This document shows positions 1-8,202 of a DNA stretch of 64,000 nucleotides, in pieces; position 1 is the stretch's first letter, and each line of letters opens with the position of its first letter. Position numbers and translations under genes: made by a program. Source of the stretch: Spirochaetota bacterium. Its GTDB lineage: Bacteria; Spirochaetota; Spirochaetia; Treponematales; UBA12059. Location of the stretch: the NCBI GenBank assembly GCA_022703505.1, contig JAKLDN010000007.1:124001-188000 (forward strand), written 5' to 3'. The notes beneath the pieces are model-generated. The model did no database searches. It was not told where the DNA came from and worked only from the letters and a program-made list of their open reading frames with translations.

Positions 1-66
1 CTCTGGGACGGCGGCTCCTGCGTCTTCGAGCTGGAGCCCCGGGGGGCGGGGGAATCGGCCCGCTAG
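1..66 (+). CDS. C-terminal tail of an unidentified protein (partial)
   Basis: An open frame enters from the left edge and stops at a TAG codon at 64-66, leaving 21 residues that end in ESAR. The fragment contains GGSCVFELEP. This resembles the last beta strand of a histidine kinase or anti-sigma-type ATPase domain, which would fit a signalling gene next to the sensory hydrogenase. The fragment is too short to name with confidence. Confidence 0.4.
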   Translation, partial: LWDGGSCVFELEPRGAGESAR

Positions 67-300
67 GGAGGTCCCGGGGACGACGGGTCCCGCCTCCGCG
101 CCGGAACGGGCGGGACGGGACGCCGCGGCGTCTCCCCACGCGATTCTCGTACGGCGGACCGATTCTCCCCGGGGAATGCTTTATCGATAATTTCACATTG
201 CGAAATGAAATTCTAAAACACGATGGACTATACTCTAGGTATTCCTTCCCCAGGATCCGCCGTGCGTACCGCTGGGAAATCCGACCCCGAGAGGAATACT
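67..300 (+). promoter_or_regulatory. Leader region with candidate promoter for the hydrogenase-like sensor
   Basis: This gap of about 230 bases holds no convincing gene. The right half turns AT-rich, and a -10-like TATACT lies at 229-234 with only a weak -35 upstream. If that hexamer is used, transcription starts near 241. The possible ATG at 223 would then be excluded and the ATG at 301 supported. Near the left edge the complementary GGAGG and CCTCC may form a hairpin, but no T-run follows. Confidence 0.3.
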
Positions 301-2421
301 ATGCCAAATTCCTTCCCAGATCGTCCCCTGGTTCCCGTCATCGGGGTGGACGAGGACAAATGCGTGAATTGCCATATGTGCATCGCCGTTTGTCCCGTCA
401 AATTCTGCATCGACGGCTCGGGAGAGAAGGTTTCCATCGACGAGACCCTCTGCATCGGCTGCGGGAGCTGTGTGCGCGCCTGCTCGCAGAAGGCCCGTTA
501 CATCATCGACGACGCCGACCATCTCCTTGAGGATCTGGAACGGGGCGAACGTATCGTCGCGGTAGCCGCCCCGGCCCTCGTGTCGAGCTTCCCGGGGCGG
601 CACCGGAAATTCCTCGGATGGCTCCGCAGCCTCGGCGTCGATGCCTGCTTCGACGTGAGCTTCGGTGCCGAACTGACCGTCCGGTCCTATCTGGACCACA
701 TCCGCACGAACGATCCCCGACTCGTGATCGCCCAGCCCTGTCCGGCGATCGTGAGCTACGTCGAGATCTACCGCCCCGGACTGATCCCCTACCTGGCCCC
801 CGCGGACAGCCCCATGCTCCACACCATCAAGATGATCCGGGAGTACCATCCTGAATATTCCCGCCACAAGGTAGTCGTGGTATCCCCCTGCGCCGCGAAG
901 AAACGCGAGTTCGAGGAGACGGGGATCGGGGACTACAACGTCACGATCCGTTCCTTCCACCGGATCCTCGAGGAGCGGGGCGTCGACCTGGATCATCTGC
1001 CCGAATCTGACTTCGACAATCCTCCTGCGGAACGGGCCGTCCTCTTCTCCACCCCCGGCGGCCTCCTCCGAACCGCCATGCGGGACGCGCCGGGGATTGA
1101 ATCCCGGACCCGCAAGATCGAGGGCCCCGAACTCGTATACCCCTACCTCGACACCCTCCAGTCCTCCCTGGAGTCGGGCATCGCACCCCTCCTGGTGGAT
1201 TGCCTCAACTGCGAGTTCGGCTGCAACGCGGGACCCGGCACGCTGAACCACGGCAAGTCGCCGGACGCCTTCGAGCGGTCCGTGGAGGATCTCGCCGAGG
1301 AACGGCGCCGACGCTACGGGGGGCGGGCCGCGTCCGACCGGGCCGTCCGTCGCCGCCTGGCCAAGGTCGTCTCCGGCCGGTGGAGGCCCGGACTGTACGG
1401 GCGGAACTACGTGGACCGCTCCCCCGACCTCCGTATCCGGGAGCCCGACGACGCACGGCTGGCCGAGATCTACGCGGCCCTGCTCAAGGAGACGGAAAAG
1501 GACCATCTCAACTGCGCCGCCTGCGGCTACAAGACGTGCCGAGGTATGGCCGTGGCCATCCACAACGGCCTGAACAAGAAGGAGAACTGCCACCTCTTCC
1601 GCCAACGCCTGATCGAGCGAGAGCAGACGATCGTCCACGAGGCCAACGCCCGGCTGTACCGGGAGATCCGCCAAGCCACCGGCCAGGTGGACGCGATACG
1701 GACCGCCCTGAACCGGCTGCAGGAGGACGCGGCCTCCCAGTTCTCGGCCATCGAGGAATCCGCGGCGGCCGTGGAGCAGATGGTGGCCACCCTGGGGAAC
1801 GCGAGCTCCATCGCGTCCAGCAAGCGCGGCCAGATGGACCACTTGGCGGAGGAGGCCTCGGCGGGCGGGCGAGACATGGACCGGACCGTGGAATCGATCC
1901 GGAAGGCGACGGGCGGCATGAACGCGATCGACGGCATGATCGCCTCGATCCGGGACGTGTCGGACCGGACGAACCTGCTGGCCATGAACGCGGCCATCCA
2001 GGCCGCCCGGGCGGGGAACGCCGGGAGGGGCTTCGCCGTCGTGGCCGGTGAAATCCGGGGCCTGGCGGAGACGACCGGCCGGAACGTCGGGAGCATCACC
2101 GGGGACCTCTCGGAGATCATCGCCCAAATCCGGGACTCCGACGGCATGGTCTCCCGAACGGGGGACCGGATCCGCTCCATGTCCCGGGACGTCGTGACCA
2201 TGGCGGGGGAGCTGTCCGCCCTGGTCGACTCCCTCGCCGAGCTCTCCTCGGGGGGGTCCCAGGTTACCTCGGGAATCGAGGAACTGCGGAACCTCTCCAT
2301 GGGCGTCAAGGAGGTCTACGGCCAGATGGCCTCCGGAGTCGGATCAATCCTGGAGATGATCAACACCATCGCGGCCATCTCCGAGGAAACCCAGAGAACC
2401 GTGGACACCGCGGGGGGGTGA
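301..2421 (+). CDS. Sensory [FeFe]-hydrogenase-like protein fused to a methyl-accepting chemotaxis domain
   Basis: This is a predicted soluble redox or H2 sensor of 706 aa that would signal to CheA/CheW. Residues 21-61 hold two 4Fe-4S ferredoxin motifs (C21, C24, C27, C31 and C51, C54, C57, C61). The H-cluster region follows: QPCPAIV (C147), SPCAAKK (C197) and NCEFGCNAG (C304, C308). The first motif lacks the second Cys of the catalytic TSCCP motif, as in sensory group C enzymes. A second 4Fe-4S domain (C405, C408, C413, C430) and then a coiled-coil MCP domain follow, with the hairpin tip TNLLAMNAAIQAARAG near 557-572. No membrane segment is visible. The ATG at 301 has AGAGG upstream, whereas the ATG at 223 has no ribosome site. 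No PAS or kinase domain is present. The ligand is inferred. Confidence 0.88.
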   Translation: MPNSFPDRPLVPVIGVDEDKCVNCHMCIAVCPVKFCIDGSGEKVSIDETLCIGCGSCVRACSQKARYIIDDADHLLEDLERGERIVAVAAPALVSSFPGRHRKFLGWLRSLGVDACFDVSFGAELTVRSYLDHIRTNDPRLVIAQPCPAIVSYVEIYRPGLIPYLAPADSPMLHTIKMIREYHPEYSRHKVVVVSPCAAKKREFEETGIGDYNVTIRSFHRILEERGVDLDHLPESDFDNPPAERAVLFSTPGGLLRTAMRDAPGIESRTRKIEGPELVYPYLDTLQSSLESGIAPLLVDCLNCEFGCNAGPGTLNHGKSPDAFERSVEDLAEERRRRYGGRAASDRAVRRRLAKVVSGRWRPGLYGRNYVDRSPDLRIREPDDARLAEIYAALLKETEKDHLNCAACGYKTCRGMAVAIHNGLNKKENCHLFRQRLIEREQTIVHEANARLYREIRQATGQVDAIRTALNRLQEDAASQFSAIEESAAAVEQMVATLGNASSIASSKRGQMDHLAEEASAGGRDMDRTVESIRKATGGMNAIDGMIASIRDVSDRTNLLAMNAAIQAARAGNAGRGFAVVAGEIRGLAETTGRNVGSITGDLSEIIAQIRDSDGMVSRTGDRIRSMSRDVVTMAGELSALVDSLAELSSGGSQVTSGIEELRNLSMGVKEVYGQMASGVGSILEMINTIAAISEETQRTVDTAGG

Positions 2422-2502
2422 CGGATCGGCCATTGGCGGAAACCCGACGCTCCGGTATGATCGATTCCGGGCGGGATGCGACGCATCGTCCCGGAGGAAG
2501 GC

Positions 2503-3330
2503 ATGAAACCGCACGGCACAGTTCCGGGCTCCCGGGAGCTCCGGTTTTTCCTGCTCGCGACCTTCGCCTGGACCTGGTTTTTCTGGCTCGGCCTGGCGGG
2601 TCTGGCCCGGGGGGGCCTGGTATCCGCGGGCACGGCGCCCTTCATCCTCCTCCATATGGCCGGCGGCTTCGGTCCCACGATCCTGGCCCTTGTATGCGCC
2701 GCCCGCCGCGCCGGGGACAGGCCCCTGGCGGGCTTCCTGCATACCTGGCTGCCCGGAAGGCTCAGCCCCGCGGGCTTCGCGGCCCTGGGGGCCGGGTTGG
2801 TCCTGGCGGTCCTCAAGCCCCTCGTCCTTCGGGGCTTGAATCCGGGTACACCGCTCCTGGTCGAGAACTGGCCGGCCATGCTCGCCCTCTTCCCGGTCAT
2901 GATCCTGGGCGGCGGCCTGGAGGAGCCCGGCTGGCGGGGAATCGTGTTCGAGGATTCGGAGCGGCTGAGGTCCGGAGACCTCGGCGCCCTGGCCGGCATG
3001 GCCGTCCTCTGGACCGCCTGGCACCTGCCGCTTTGGCTGATCCCGGGAACTTATCAGAACACGAGCATGGACTTGGTCTCCTTCGGCCTGGGCGTGGGAG
3101 GTTCCACTCTGGTCTTTTACGCCCTCCGGATGAGCGGCGCCTCCGTGGGCTGGTGCGTCCTGGCCCACGCCTTCTACAACACCGCGTTGGGTACTTTCGT
3201 ACCGAACACGAACCTCGCTTCGGATCGCCTGGTTTCCGCGGCGGTTCTCGCGGCGGCCCTCGCCTTCTTCCTGGTTTTCCGAGGCCGGCTCCGGGCGCGT
3301 ACGGTTCGCTCCGGCGACGCTCCCGCCTAA
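2503..3330 (+). CDS. CPBP-family intramembrane metalloprotease (Abi-like)
   Basis: This is a polytopic membrane protein of 275 aa. The CPBP glutamic-type protease motifs are present: EEPGWRG (E140, E141, R145), the histidine in WTAWHLPL (H174) and AHAFYN (H222, N226). Several hydrophobic helices surround them. Family members process prenylated proteins or peptides, and many bacterial ones have no known substrate. The ATG at 2503 is preceded by GGAGG at five-base spacing, so it is preferred over an in-frame ATG at 2476. The gene lies 9 bases upstream of the MBL hydrolase and is probably cotranscribed with it. Confidence 0.85.
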   Translation: MKPHGTVPGSRELRFFLLATFAWTWFFWLGLAGLARGGLVSAGTAPFILLHMAGGFGPTILALVCAARRAGDRPLAGFLHTWLPGRLSPAGFAALGAGLVLAVLKPLVLRGLNPGTPLLVENWPAMLALFPVMILGGGLEEPGWRGIVFEDSERLRSGDLGALAGMAVLWTAWHLPLWLIPGTYQNTSMDLVSFGLGVGGSTLVFYALRMSGASVGWCVLAHAFYNTALGTFVPNTNLASDRLVSAAVLAAALAFFLVFRGRLRARTVRSGDAPA

Positions 3331-3339
3331 GGAGGAGTC

Positions 3340-4236
3340 ATGGCGGAACTTGTCATCGAGGATGTCGGCGGCGGGACGCGGATCGTCCGGGGACCCACGA
3401 ACCTGGGGATCCTCGAAGCCCGGGATGGAACGGCGGTCCTGGTCGATTCGGGCAACGACGAGGACGCGGGCCGGAAGCTCCTGCGCCGCCTGGAGGCGGA
3501 CGGCCTGCGTTTGTCCTTGATCGTGAACACCCACTCCAACGCGGACCACTGCGGGGGAAACGCCTTTCTCCAGGCCCGCACGGGGTGCCGGATAGCGGCC
3601 ACCCGGGAGGAGGCCGCCTTCGTGGAAAACCCCCTCCTGGAGCCCAGCCTCCTGTGGGGCGGGTATCCCCCGGCCTCGCTCCGGAACAAGTTCCTTATGG
3701 CCAAGCCATCCCGGGTCACCGATGTCCTGGCGCCGTCGGGCCCCATCCCGGGTATGGAACTGGAGGCCGTGCCCCTGCCGGGCCACTTCGTGGGGATGAT
3801 CGGGGTGCGTACCCCCGGGGGAGTCCTCTTCTGCGCGGACGCCCTGGCCTCCGCGGAGATCCTGGCCAAGTACCCGGTCTTCTTCCTGTACGACGTGGCG
3901 GCCCACTACCGGACCCTGGACTTCCTGGCGTCCTGCCCGGCGGAGCTCTTCGTCCCGAGCCACGCCGCCCCGGTCCGGGAGATCGGTCCCCTGGTGGAGG
4001 TCAACCGCCGGGCCGTGGACCGGGTGAACGAGGTCGTCCTGGACCTGGCCCGGCCCGAGCCTAGCTGGGAGGATCTCCTGGCCGGGTTGGTGACCCGCCT
4101 GGGGATCGAGCTCAACCACTCCCAGTACGCCCTTGTCCACGCCTCCATCCGGGCCCACCTGGCTTACCTCGCGGATACCGGCGCCCTGGCGACCCGTTTC
4201 GAGTCCGGGAAGCTCCGGGTCGGTTGCCGGCCGTGA
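3340..4236 (+). CDS. MBL-fold metallo-hydrolase
   Basis: This 298-aa protein has the metallo-beta-lactamase fold signature in a variant form. THSNADHCGG stands for HxHxDH, with the second His replaced by Asn. LPGHFVG supplies a further His, FCADAL the bridging Asp and PSHAAP the last His. The C-terminal third is an alpha-helical extension, as in several hydrolases of small thioesters or glutathione conjugates. The substrate cannot be told from sequence. The start has a strong GGAGGA site and follows the CPBP gene closely. The missing His may alter the metal site. Confidence 0.85.
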   Translation: MAELVIEDVGGGTRIVRGPTNLGILEARDGTAVLVDSGNDEDAGRKLLRRLEADGLRLSLIVNTHSNADHCGGNAFLQARTGCRIAATREEAAFVENPLLEPSLLWGGYPPASLRNKFLMAKPSRVTDVLAPSGPIPGMELEAVPLPGHFVGMIGVRTPGGVLFCADALASAEILAKYPVFFLYDVAAHYRTLDFLASCPAELFVPSHAAPVREIGPLVEVNRRAVDRVNEVVLDLARPEPSWEDLLAGLVTRLGIELNHSQYALVHASIRAHLAYLADTGALATRFESGKLRVGCRP

Positions 4237-4241
4237 GGAAT

Positions 4242-4266
4242 TTGACTTTTCCCTATATATTATAAA
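4242..4266 (+). promoter_or_regulatory. AT-rich promoter-like patch upstream of the DUF2892 gene
   Basis: A sharply AT-rich stretch follows the MBL stop codon. It contains TTGACT at 4242-4247 and TATAAA at 4261-4266. The 13-base spacing is too short for a classical sigma-70 promoter, so the exact elements are uncertain. The composition contrast with the GC-rich surroundings still suggests a promoter. Confidence 0.3.
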
Positions 4267-4298
4267 CCTTGAATATAGGATTTTTCTTGGAGGCTATC

Positions 4299-4502
4299 AT
4301 GACCCAGAACATGGGAACCATCGATCGAGTCATCCGCATCGCCGCCGCGATCGGGATCGCCGTCCTGTATGCCGTAGGTCTGATTTCCGGGACCACCGCC
4401 ATCGTCCTGGGGTTTTTCGCGGTCGTCTTCCTGGCGACCAGCTTCCTGGGCTTCTGCCCGCTCTACGTCCCCTTCAAGATTTCGACTCGGAAGAAGGGCT
4501 GA
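4299..4502 (+). CDS. DUF2892 (YgaP-like) small membrane protein
   Basis: This 67-aa protein has two transmembrane helices and matches the DUF2892 pattern: an N-terminal NMGTIDRVIR, a hydrophobic hairpin and a C-terminal GFCPLYVPF motif with one conserved Cys. In some bacteria the domain is fused to rhodanese. Its role is unknown, and a link to sulfur or redox handling is only suggested by that fusion. The ATG at 4299 has a GGAGG site five bases away. An upstream in-frame TTG at 4269 lies within the promoter-like region and is less likely. Confidence 0.85.
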   Translation: MTQNMGTIDRVIRIAAAIGIAVLYAVGLISGTTAIVLGFFAVVFLATSFLGFCPLYVPFKISTRKKG

Positions 4503-4553
4503 AGCAACTCGAAGGCACTTCACCGGATTCGTGTATGTCTGTATCTTGGGGAT

Positions 4554-5411
4554 ATGGACATACCCCTCCAAGCCATCCATGCCCGCACCTCCATCCGTTC
4601 CTATGACGAGGTGGCCCTCTCGTCCGGCGACCGTGAGGTCCTTGTCCGGACCTTCCAGGACTGTTTACCCGGTCCTTTCGGAGGCCGGCCGAGGTTCGCC
4701 CTGACCGAGTCAGGGGCCCTCGGCTCCGGCGGGAGGATCGGCACCTACGGGGTGATCCGGGGCGCGCCGGCGTACATCGCGGGCGCGGTCAAACCGGAGC
4801 CCTTCGCCTTCGTGGACTTCGGATACTGCCTGGAAGGCGTCGTCCTGGCCGCGACGGACCGGGGCCTGGGCACCTGCTGGCTCGGGGGCTTCTTCGACCG
4901 AAGGGCCGCCTCCCGGATCCTGGGCCTGGGTCCCGGGGAGGTGGTGCCCGCGGCGAGCCCCGTGGGCCGCCCCGCGGAGGGACGAAGAACCCTGATGGAG
5001 CGGGTCATCCGGGGCTCCGCGGGATCCTCCCGTCGCAAACCCTTCGAGACCCTCTTCTTCGACGGGGGCTTCGACCGGCCGCTCTCGCCCAAGGAGGCGG
5101 GACCCTGGGCGGAGGTCCTGGAGTGCGTGCGGATCGGACCCTCCGCCTCGAACAAGCAGCCTTGGAGGATCCTCCGGGACGCCTCGGCGGAAACTCCCGC
5201 CTTCCACCTCTTCCTGGACGAGGACCGGTTGTACAGCCGGGCCATACCGGGAATCCTCCTCCAGGACCTGGACGCGGGGATCGCGATGCGGCACTTCGAG
5301 GCCGCCGCCCGTGCCCTGGGCCTGCCGGGCGGGTGGTCGCGGCTTGAGCCCTCCCCGCCCGTCCCGAAGACCTCCTTCAAGTACGTTTCCACATGGACAG
5401 AACCGCATTGA
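4554..5411 (+). CDS. Nitroreductase-family protein
   Basis: This 285-aa protein resembles the long nitroreductase family sometimes called the TM1586-type domain. ARTSIRSY at the N-terminus is the FMN-phosphate binding loop. GTCWLGGF in the middle and a second half with SASNKQPWR follow, so the two lobes of an FMN-binding fold sit in one chain. The substrate is unknown and an NAD(P)H-dependent reductase activity is likely. The ribosome site is weak (GGGGAT next to the ATG). The mlaE-like gene begins 43 bases downstream. Confidence 0.8.
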   Translation: MDIPLQAIHARTSIRSYDEVALSSGDREVLVRTFQDCLPGPFGGRPRFALTESGALGSGGRIGTYGVIRGAPAYIAGAVKPEPFAFVDFGYCLEGVVLAATDRGLGTCWLGGFFDRRAASRILGLGPGEVVPAASPVGRPAEGRRTLMERVIRGSAGSSRRKPFETLFFDGGFDRPLSPKEAGPWAEVLECVRIGPSASNKQPWRILRDASAETPAFHLFLDEDRLYSRAIPGILLQDLDAGIAMRHFEAAARALGLPGGWSRLEPSPPVPKTSFKYVSTWTEPH

Positions 5412-5454
5412 TTCGAAGGCCGTCCTGATCCATACTGTATCCAGGACACCCCGG

Positions 5455-6231
5455 ATGATCGACTCGATCGGCAAAGCGGTTCGCGGAAAACTCGATTCCT
5501 TCCTCTACGGCCTGGGTTTCTTCGTGAGCGTGCTCCGGGAGACCGGGCGCTTCTTCCGCCGCCGCCAGGTGGGCTACAAGGTCCTGGTCATGCAGATCCT
5601 GTTCACGGGCTTCGAAGCCCTCCGCATCAACGCGGTCATGTCCCTGGGAATCGGGGCGGCGATCATCGTGATCGGCACCTCCCTCCTGCCCCAGTTCGGC
5701 CAAAGCCAGCTTTTGTACACCATCCTGATCATCGTGATCACCCGGGAGCTCGGGCCCCTGCTCACGGCCTTCGTGGTGATCGCCCGGTCCGGGACCGCCA
5801 TCGCCACGGAGCTGGGGACCATGGTGGTGAGCCACGAGATCGAGGCCTACTTGTCGGTGGGGGTGAATCCGATCTCCTACCTCGTGGTGCCCCGGTTCCT
5901 GGGGATGGTGGCGTCCATGCTCATCCTGACCATCTACTTCAACATCTTCGGGCTCCTGGGTTCCTTCCTGGTGGTCCAGGTGGTGCGCCCCGTGGGCTTC
6001 CAGGAGTACTTCCGCAACCTCCTCACCACGCTCACCGTCTCGGACATCCTCTCGGGGCTGGGCAAGAGCGTCATCTTCGGGGCGATCACCTCCGTGGTCG
6101 CCACCTACCAGGGCTTCTCGGTCACCCGGGCGTCCACGGAGATCCCCGTGGCGGGCATCCGCGCGGTGGGCCAGAGCTTCATGCTCTGCATCCTGGCGGA
6201 CGTGGTGATCACCCTGATGCAGTACGTGTGA
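5455..6231 (+). CDS. mlaE: MlaE-family ABC transporter permease
   Basis: This 258-aa polytopic inner-membrane protein has the MlaE family hallmarks: RELGPLLTAFVVIARSG, a central GTMVVSHEIEAY segment and conserved aromatic helices. With the next two genes it would form an MCE-type transporter that moves phospholipids between inner and outer membranes. The ATG at 5455 gives the usual family length. An open frame continues further upstream but has no good start. The gene is first in a tight mlaE-mlaF-mlaD operon followed by two lipoprotein genes. Confidence 0.9.
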   Translation: MIDSIGKAVRGKLDSFLYGLGFFVSVLRETGRFFRRRQVGYKVLVMQILFTGFEALRINAVMSLGIGAAIIVIGTSLLPQFGQSQLLYTILIIVITRELGPLLTAFVVIARSGTAIATELGTMVVSHEIEAYLSVGVNPISYLVVPRFLGMVASMLILTIYFNIFGLLGSFLVVQVVRPVGFQEYFRNLLTTLTVSDILSGLGKSVIFGAITSVVATYQGFSVTRASTEIPVAGIRAVGQSFMLCILADVVITLMQYV

Positions 6232-6238
6232 GGCGGCG

Positions 6239-7108
6239 ATGGGCGAGGAAGCGGCGAATCCCGTCATAGAGCTGCGCTCCGTCACGACCTTCTCGGGGGG
6301 CTACCAGATCCTGAAGGACGTGTCCGTGTCCTTCATCGAAGGGGCGACCACCGCGGTCCTGGGCTCGGCGGGGAGCGGGAAGAGTGCCCTCCTCAAGACC
6401 GCCGCGGGGCTCGTGGTCCCCGATTCCGGATCGGTCCTCTTCCGGGGCGCGTCCCTGGCTTCCTTCTCCGAGGACGAGGAGCGGTACTTCCGGAGCCGCA
6501 CCTCCTTCGTGTTCCAGGACTCTGCCCTCTGGGCGAACCAGACCATCCTCAACAACATCGCCCTGCCCCTGCGGGTCCACCGGCACTGGATGGGGGAGAG
6601 CGAGATCGCCGAGCGGATCCGGGAGGTGCTCGCCCGGGTGGGATACGACGAGGGCCTGGCTCTGCGGCCCGCGGAGCTCTCCGCCGGGGAGCAGAAGCTG
6701 GTCTCCATCGCCCGCGCCCTGGTCCTGGATCCCGAGCTCGTCTTCCTGGACGAGCCCGCCTCGGGCCTGGACGAGGATGCCAAGGAGAGGGTCCAGGAGG
6801 TGCTGGATTCCCTGCGGGACGCGGGGAAGTCCGTCCTCCTGGTGACCAACGACATGGGCTGGGTGCACCGGGTAGCGGACCGGATCGTGATCATCCGGGA
6901 CGGTCGCATCGCCGCCGCGGGGCTCTACGACGAGGTCGTGGCCAGCGAGGTCCCCGAGACCGCGGGACTGGTCGCCCGGCTCCGGGCCCGGGGCGCCCGC
7001 GCCCGGAACGCCCCGGAGTCGCCGGTCACCGTGGTCCGTCCGGCACGGGAACCTTCCGAAGGCGAGAGGTCCGCCGACAACGGGGCGGACGAGGAGAGAG
7101 GTTCATGA
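6239..7108 (+). CDS. mlaF: MlaF-family ABC transporter ATPase with altered H-loop
   Basis: This 289-aa nucleotide-binding subunit is the partner of the MlaE-like permease. Walker A is GSAGSGKSALL, the Q-loop is FVFQDSALW, the signature is LSAGEQK and Walker B is LVFLDEPASGLD. The switch position reads LLVTNDM, so the conserved H-loop His is an Asn. A charged tail of about 40 residues follows the ATPase core. The gene starts 7 bases after mlaE and its stop overlaps the mlaD start in ATGA. The missing His may slow hydrolysis or indicate a different catalytic arrangement. Confidence 0.9.
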   Translation: MGEEAANPVIELRSVTTFSGGYQILKDVSVSFIEGATTAVLGSAGSGKSALLKTAAGLVVPDSGSVLFRGASLASFSEDEERYFRSRTSFVFQDSALWANQTILNNIALPLRVHRHWMGESEIAERIREVLARVGYDEGLALRPAELSAGEQKLVSIARALVLDPELVFLDEPASGLDEDAKERVQEVLDSLRDAGKSVLLVTNDMGWVHRVADRIVIIRDGRIAAAGLYDEVVASEVPETAGLVARLRARGARARNAPESPVTVVRPAREPSEGERSADNGADEERGS

Positions 7109-8202
7109 AGTTCCGCATCAAGCACGCAGACCGCATCGTAGGGCTCTTCGTCCTCGTAGCCGTGGGGCTCCTCTGCGCCATCGTGATCCTCCTGGGGGCC
7201 AACCAGCGCTGGTTCGCCAAGAACTACGAGTTCAAGTCCCGCTTCACCTCCGGCACGGGCATTCCCCCGGGCACGCCCATCCTCATGCGGGGTTTCCAGA
7301 TCGGAAAGATCAAGAAGATCACCCTGACCGAGGAGAACCAGGTGGACGTGGTCTTCGACATCTACGACACCTACTATCCCAAGGTCCGCCAGCACTCGAT
7401 CCTGGAGCTTTCCGTGTCCCCTATCGGCCTGGGGAGCCAACTCCTCTTCCATCCGGGAAAGGGCGAGGAGGTCCTGGCCGAGGGTTCCTACATCCCCGCC
7501 GCGGATACCGCGGAAGGCCAGGCCGTCATCGAGCAGGAGCTCGCGGAGATCCCTCCCCGGGATGACACCGTCTCCCGCCTCATCGCGGGCCTCAATCCCC
7601 TGCTGGAGAACGCCAGCCGCACCCTGGTCACCGTGAACCGGACCCTGACGGAGGTGAACCGTGCCCTGGCGGGCCAGAGCACCGGACCCCTGGGCTCCAT
7701 CGTCGGCGACGTGTCCAAGGCGGCCTCGGAACTCCCCCGGGCGGTCGCGGGGGCCTCGAACCTGATCGAGGACGTGGAAGGCCGGACGGACGCCCTGCTC
7801 ACGGAGCTCCAGGGCATCCTGGCCTCCGTCAACGAGGTCTCCGCGAGCCTGGCCAAGGCCGCCAAGGAGATGGAGGATCCCACGGGCCTGGTGCCCAAGC
7901 TCCTGGATCCCAAGGGCTCCCTGAAGACCTTCCTGGACGACAACAACGCCCTCTATAACAAGGTCCTGGGCATGATGGGGGACGTGGAGCGCAGCATCCG
8001 GAGCCTTCGGGAGATCATGGGGTCCCTGAGCTCCGAGATGCCCAAGATCGCCTCCCTCCTGGAGGAGGGCAAGACCACCCTGCAGAAGACCCAGGATGTT
8101 CTGGAGGGCCTGGCCAACAACCCGCTGCTGCGCAAGGGAATTCCCGAGCGGCAGGAGCAGCAGTCGCTCTACCGCAGCATACGGGAGGGGGATTTCCAAT
8201 GA
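7105..8202 (+). CDS. mlaD: MlaD-family MCE-domain protein
   Basis: This 365-aa protein has one N-terminal transmembrane helix (about residues 11-31) and an MCE domain at about 35-125, containing GIPPGTPILMRGFQIGK and LSVSPIGLGSQLLFHPG. A long helical C-terminal region rich in Leu and Val heptads follows, probably forming a periplasmic tube or coiled-coil. It is the lipid-binding periplasmic part of the transporter. It overlaps mlaF upstream and the TPR lipoprotein downstream by 4 bases each, which indicates translational coupling. Confidence 0.9.
   Translation: MKFRIKHADRIVGLFVLVAVGLLCAIVILLGANQRWFAKNYEFKSRFTSGTGIPPGTPILMRGFQIGKIKKITLTEENQVDVVFDIYDTYYPKVRQHSILELSVSPIGLGSQLLFHPGKGEEVLAEGSYIPAADTAEGQAVIEQELAEIPPRDDTVSRLIAGLNPLLENASRTLVTVNRTLTEVNRALAGQSTGPLGSIVGDVSKAASELPRAVAGASNLIEDVEGRTDALLTELQGILASVNEVSASLAKAAKEMEDPTGLVPKLLDPKGSLKTFLDDNNALYNKVLGMMGDVERSIRSLREIMGSLSSEMPKIASLLEEGKTTLQKTQDVLEGLANNPLLRKGIPERQEQQSLYRSIREGDFQ

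Noticed and set aside
223-300. An earlier ATG for the hydrogenase-like sensor
   Set aside because: It lacks a ribosome site and would start ahead of the likely transcription start near 241. The ATG at 301 has AGAGG at good distance.
235-2127. A 630-codon open frame antisense to the hydrogenase-like sensor
   Set aside because: Strong GC bias at third positions leaves long mirror frames on the opposite strand. This one has no recognisable domain and a Gly/Arg/His-rich composition.
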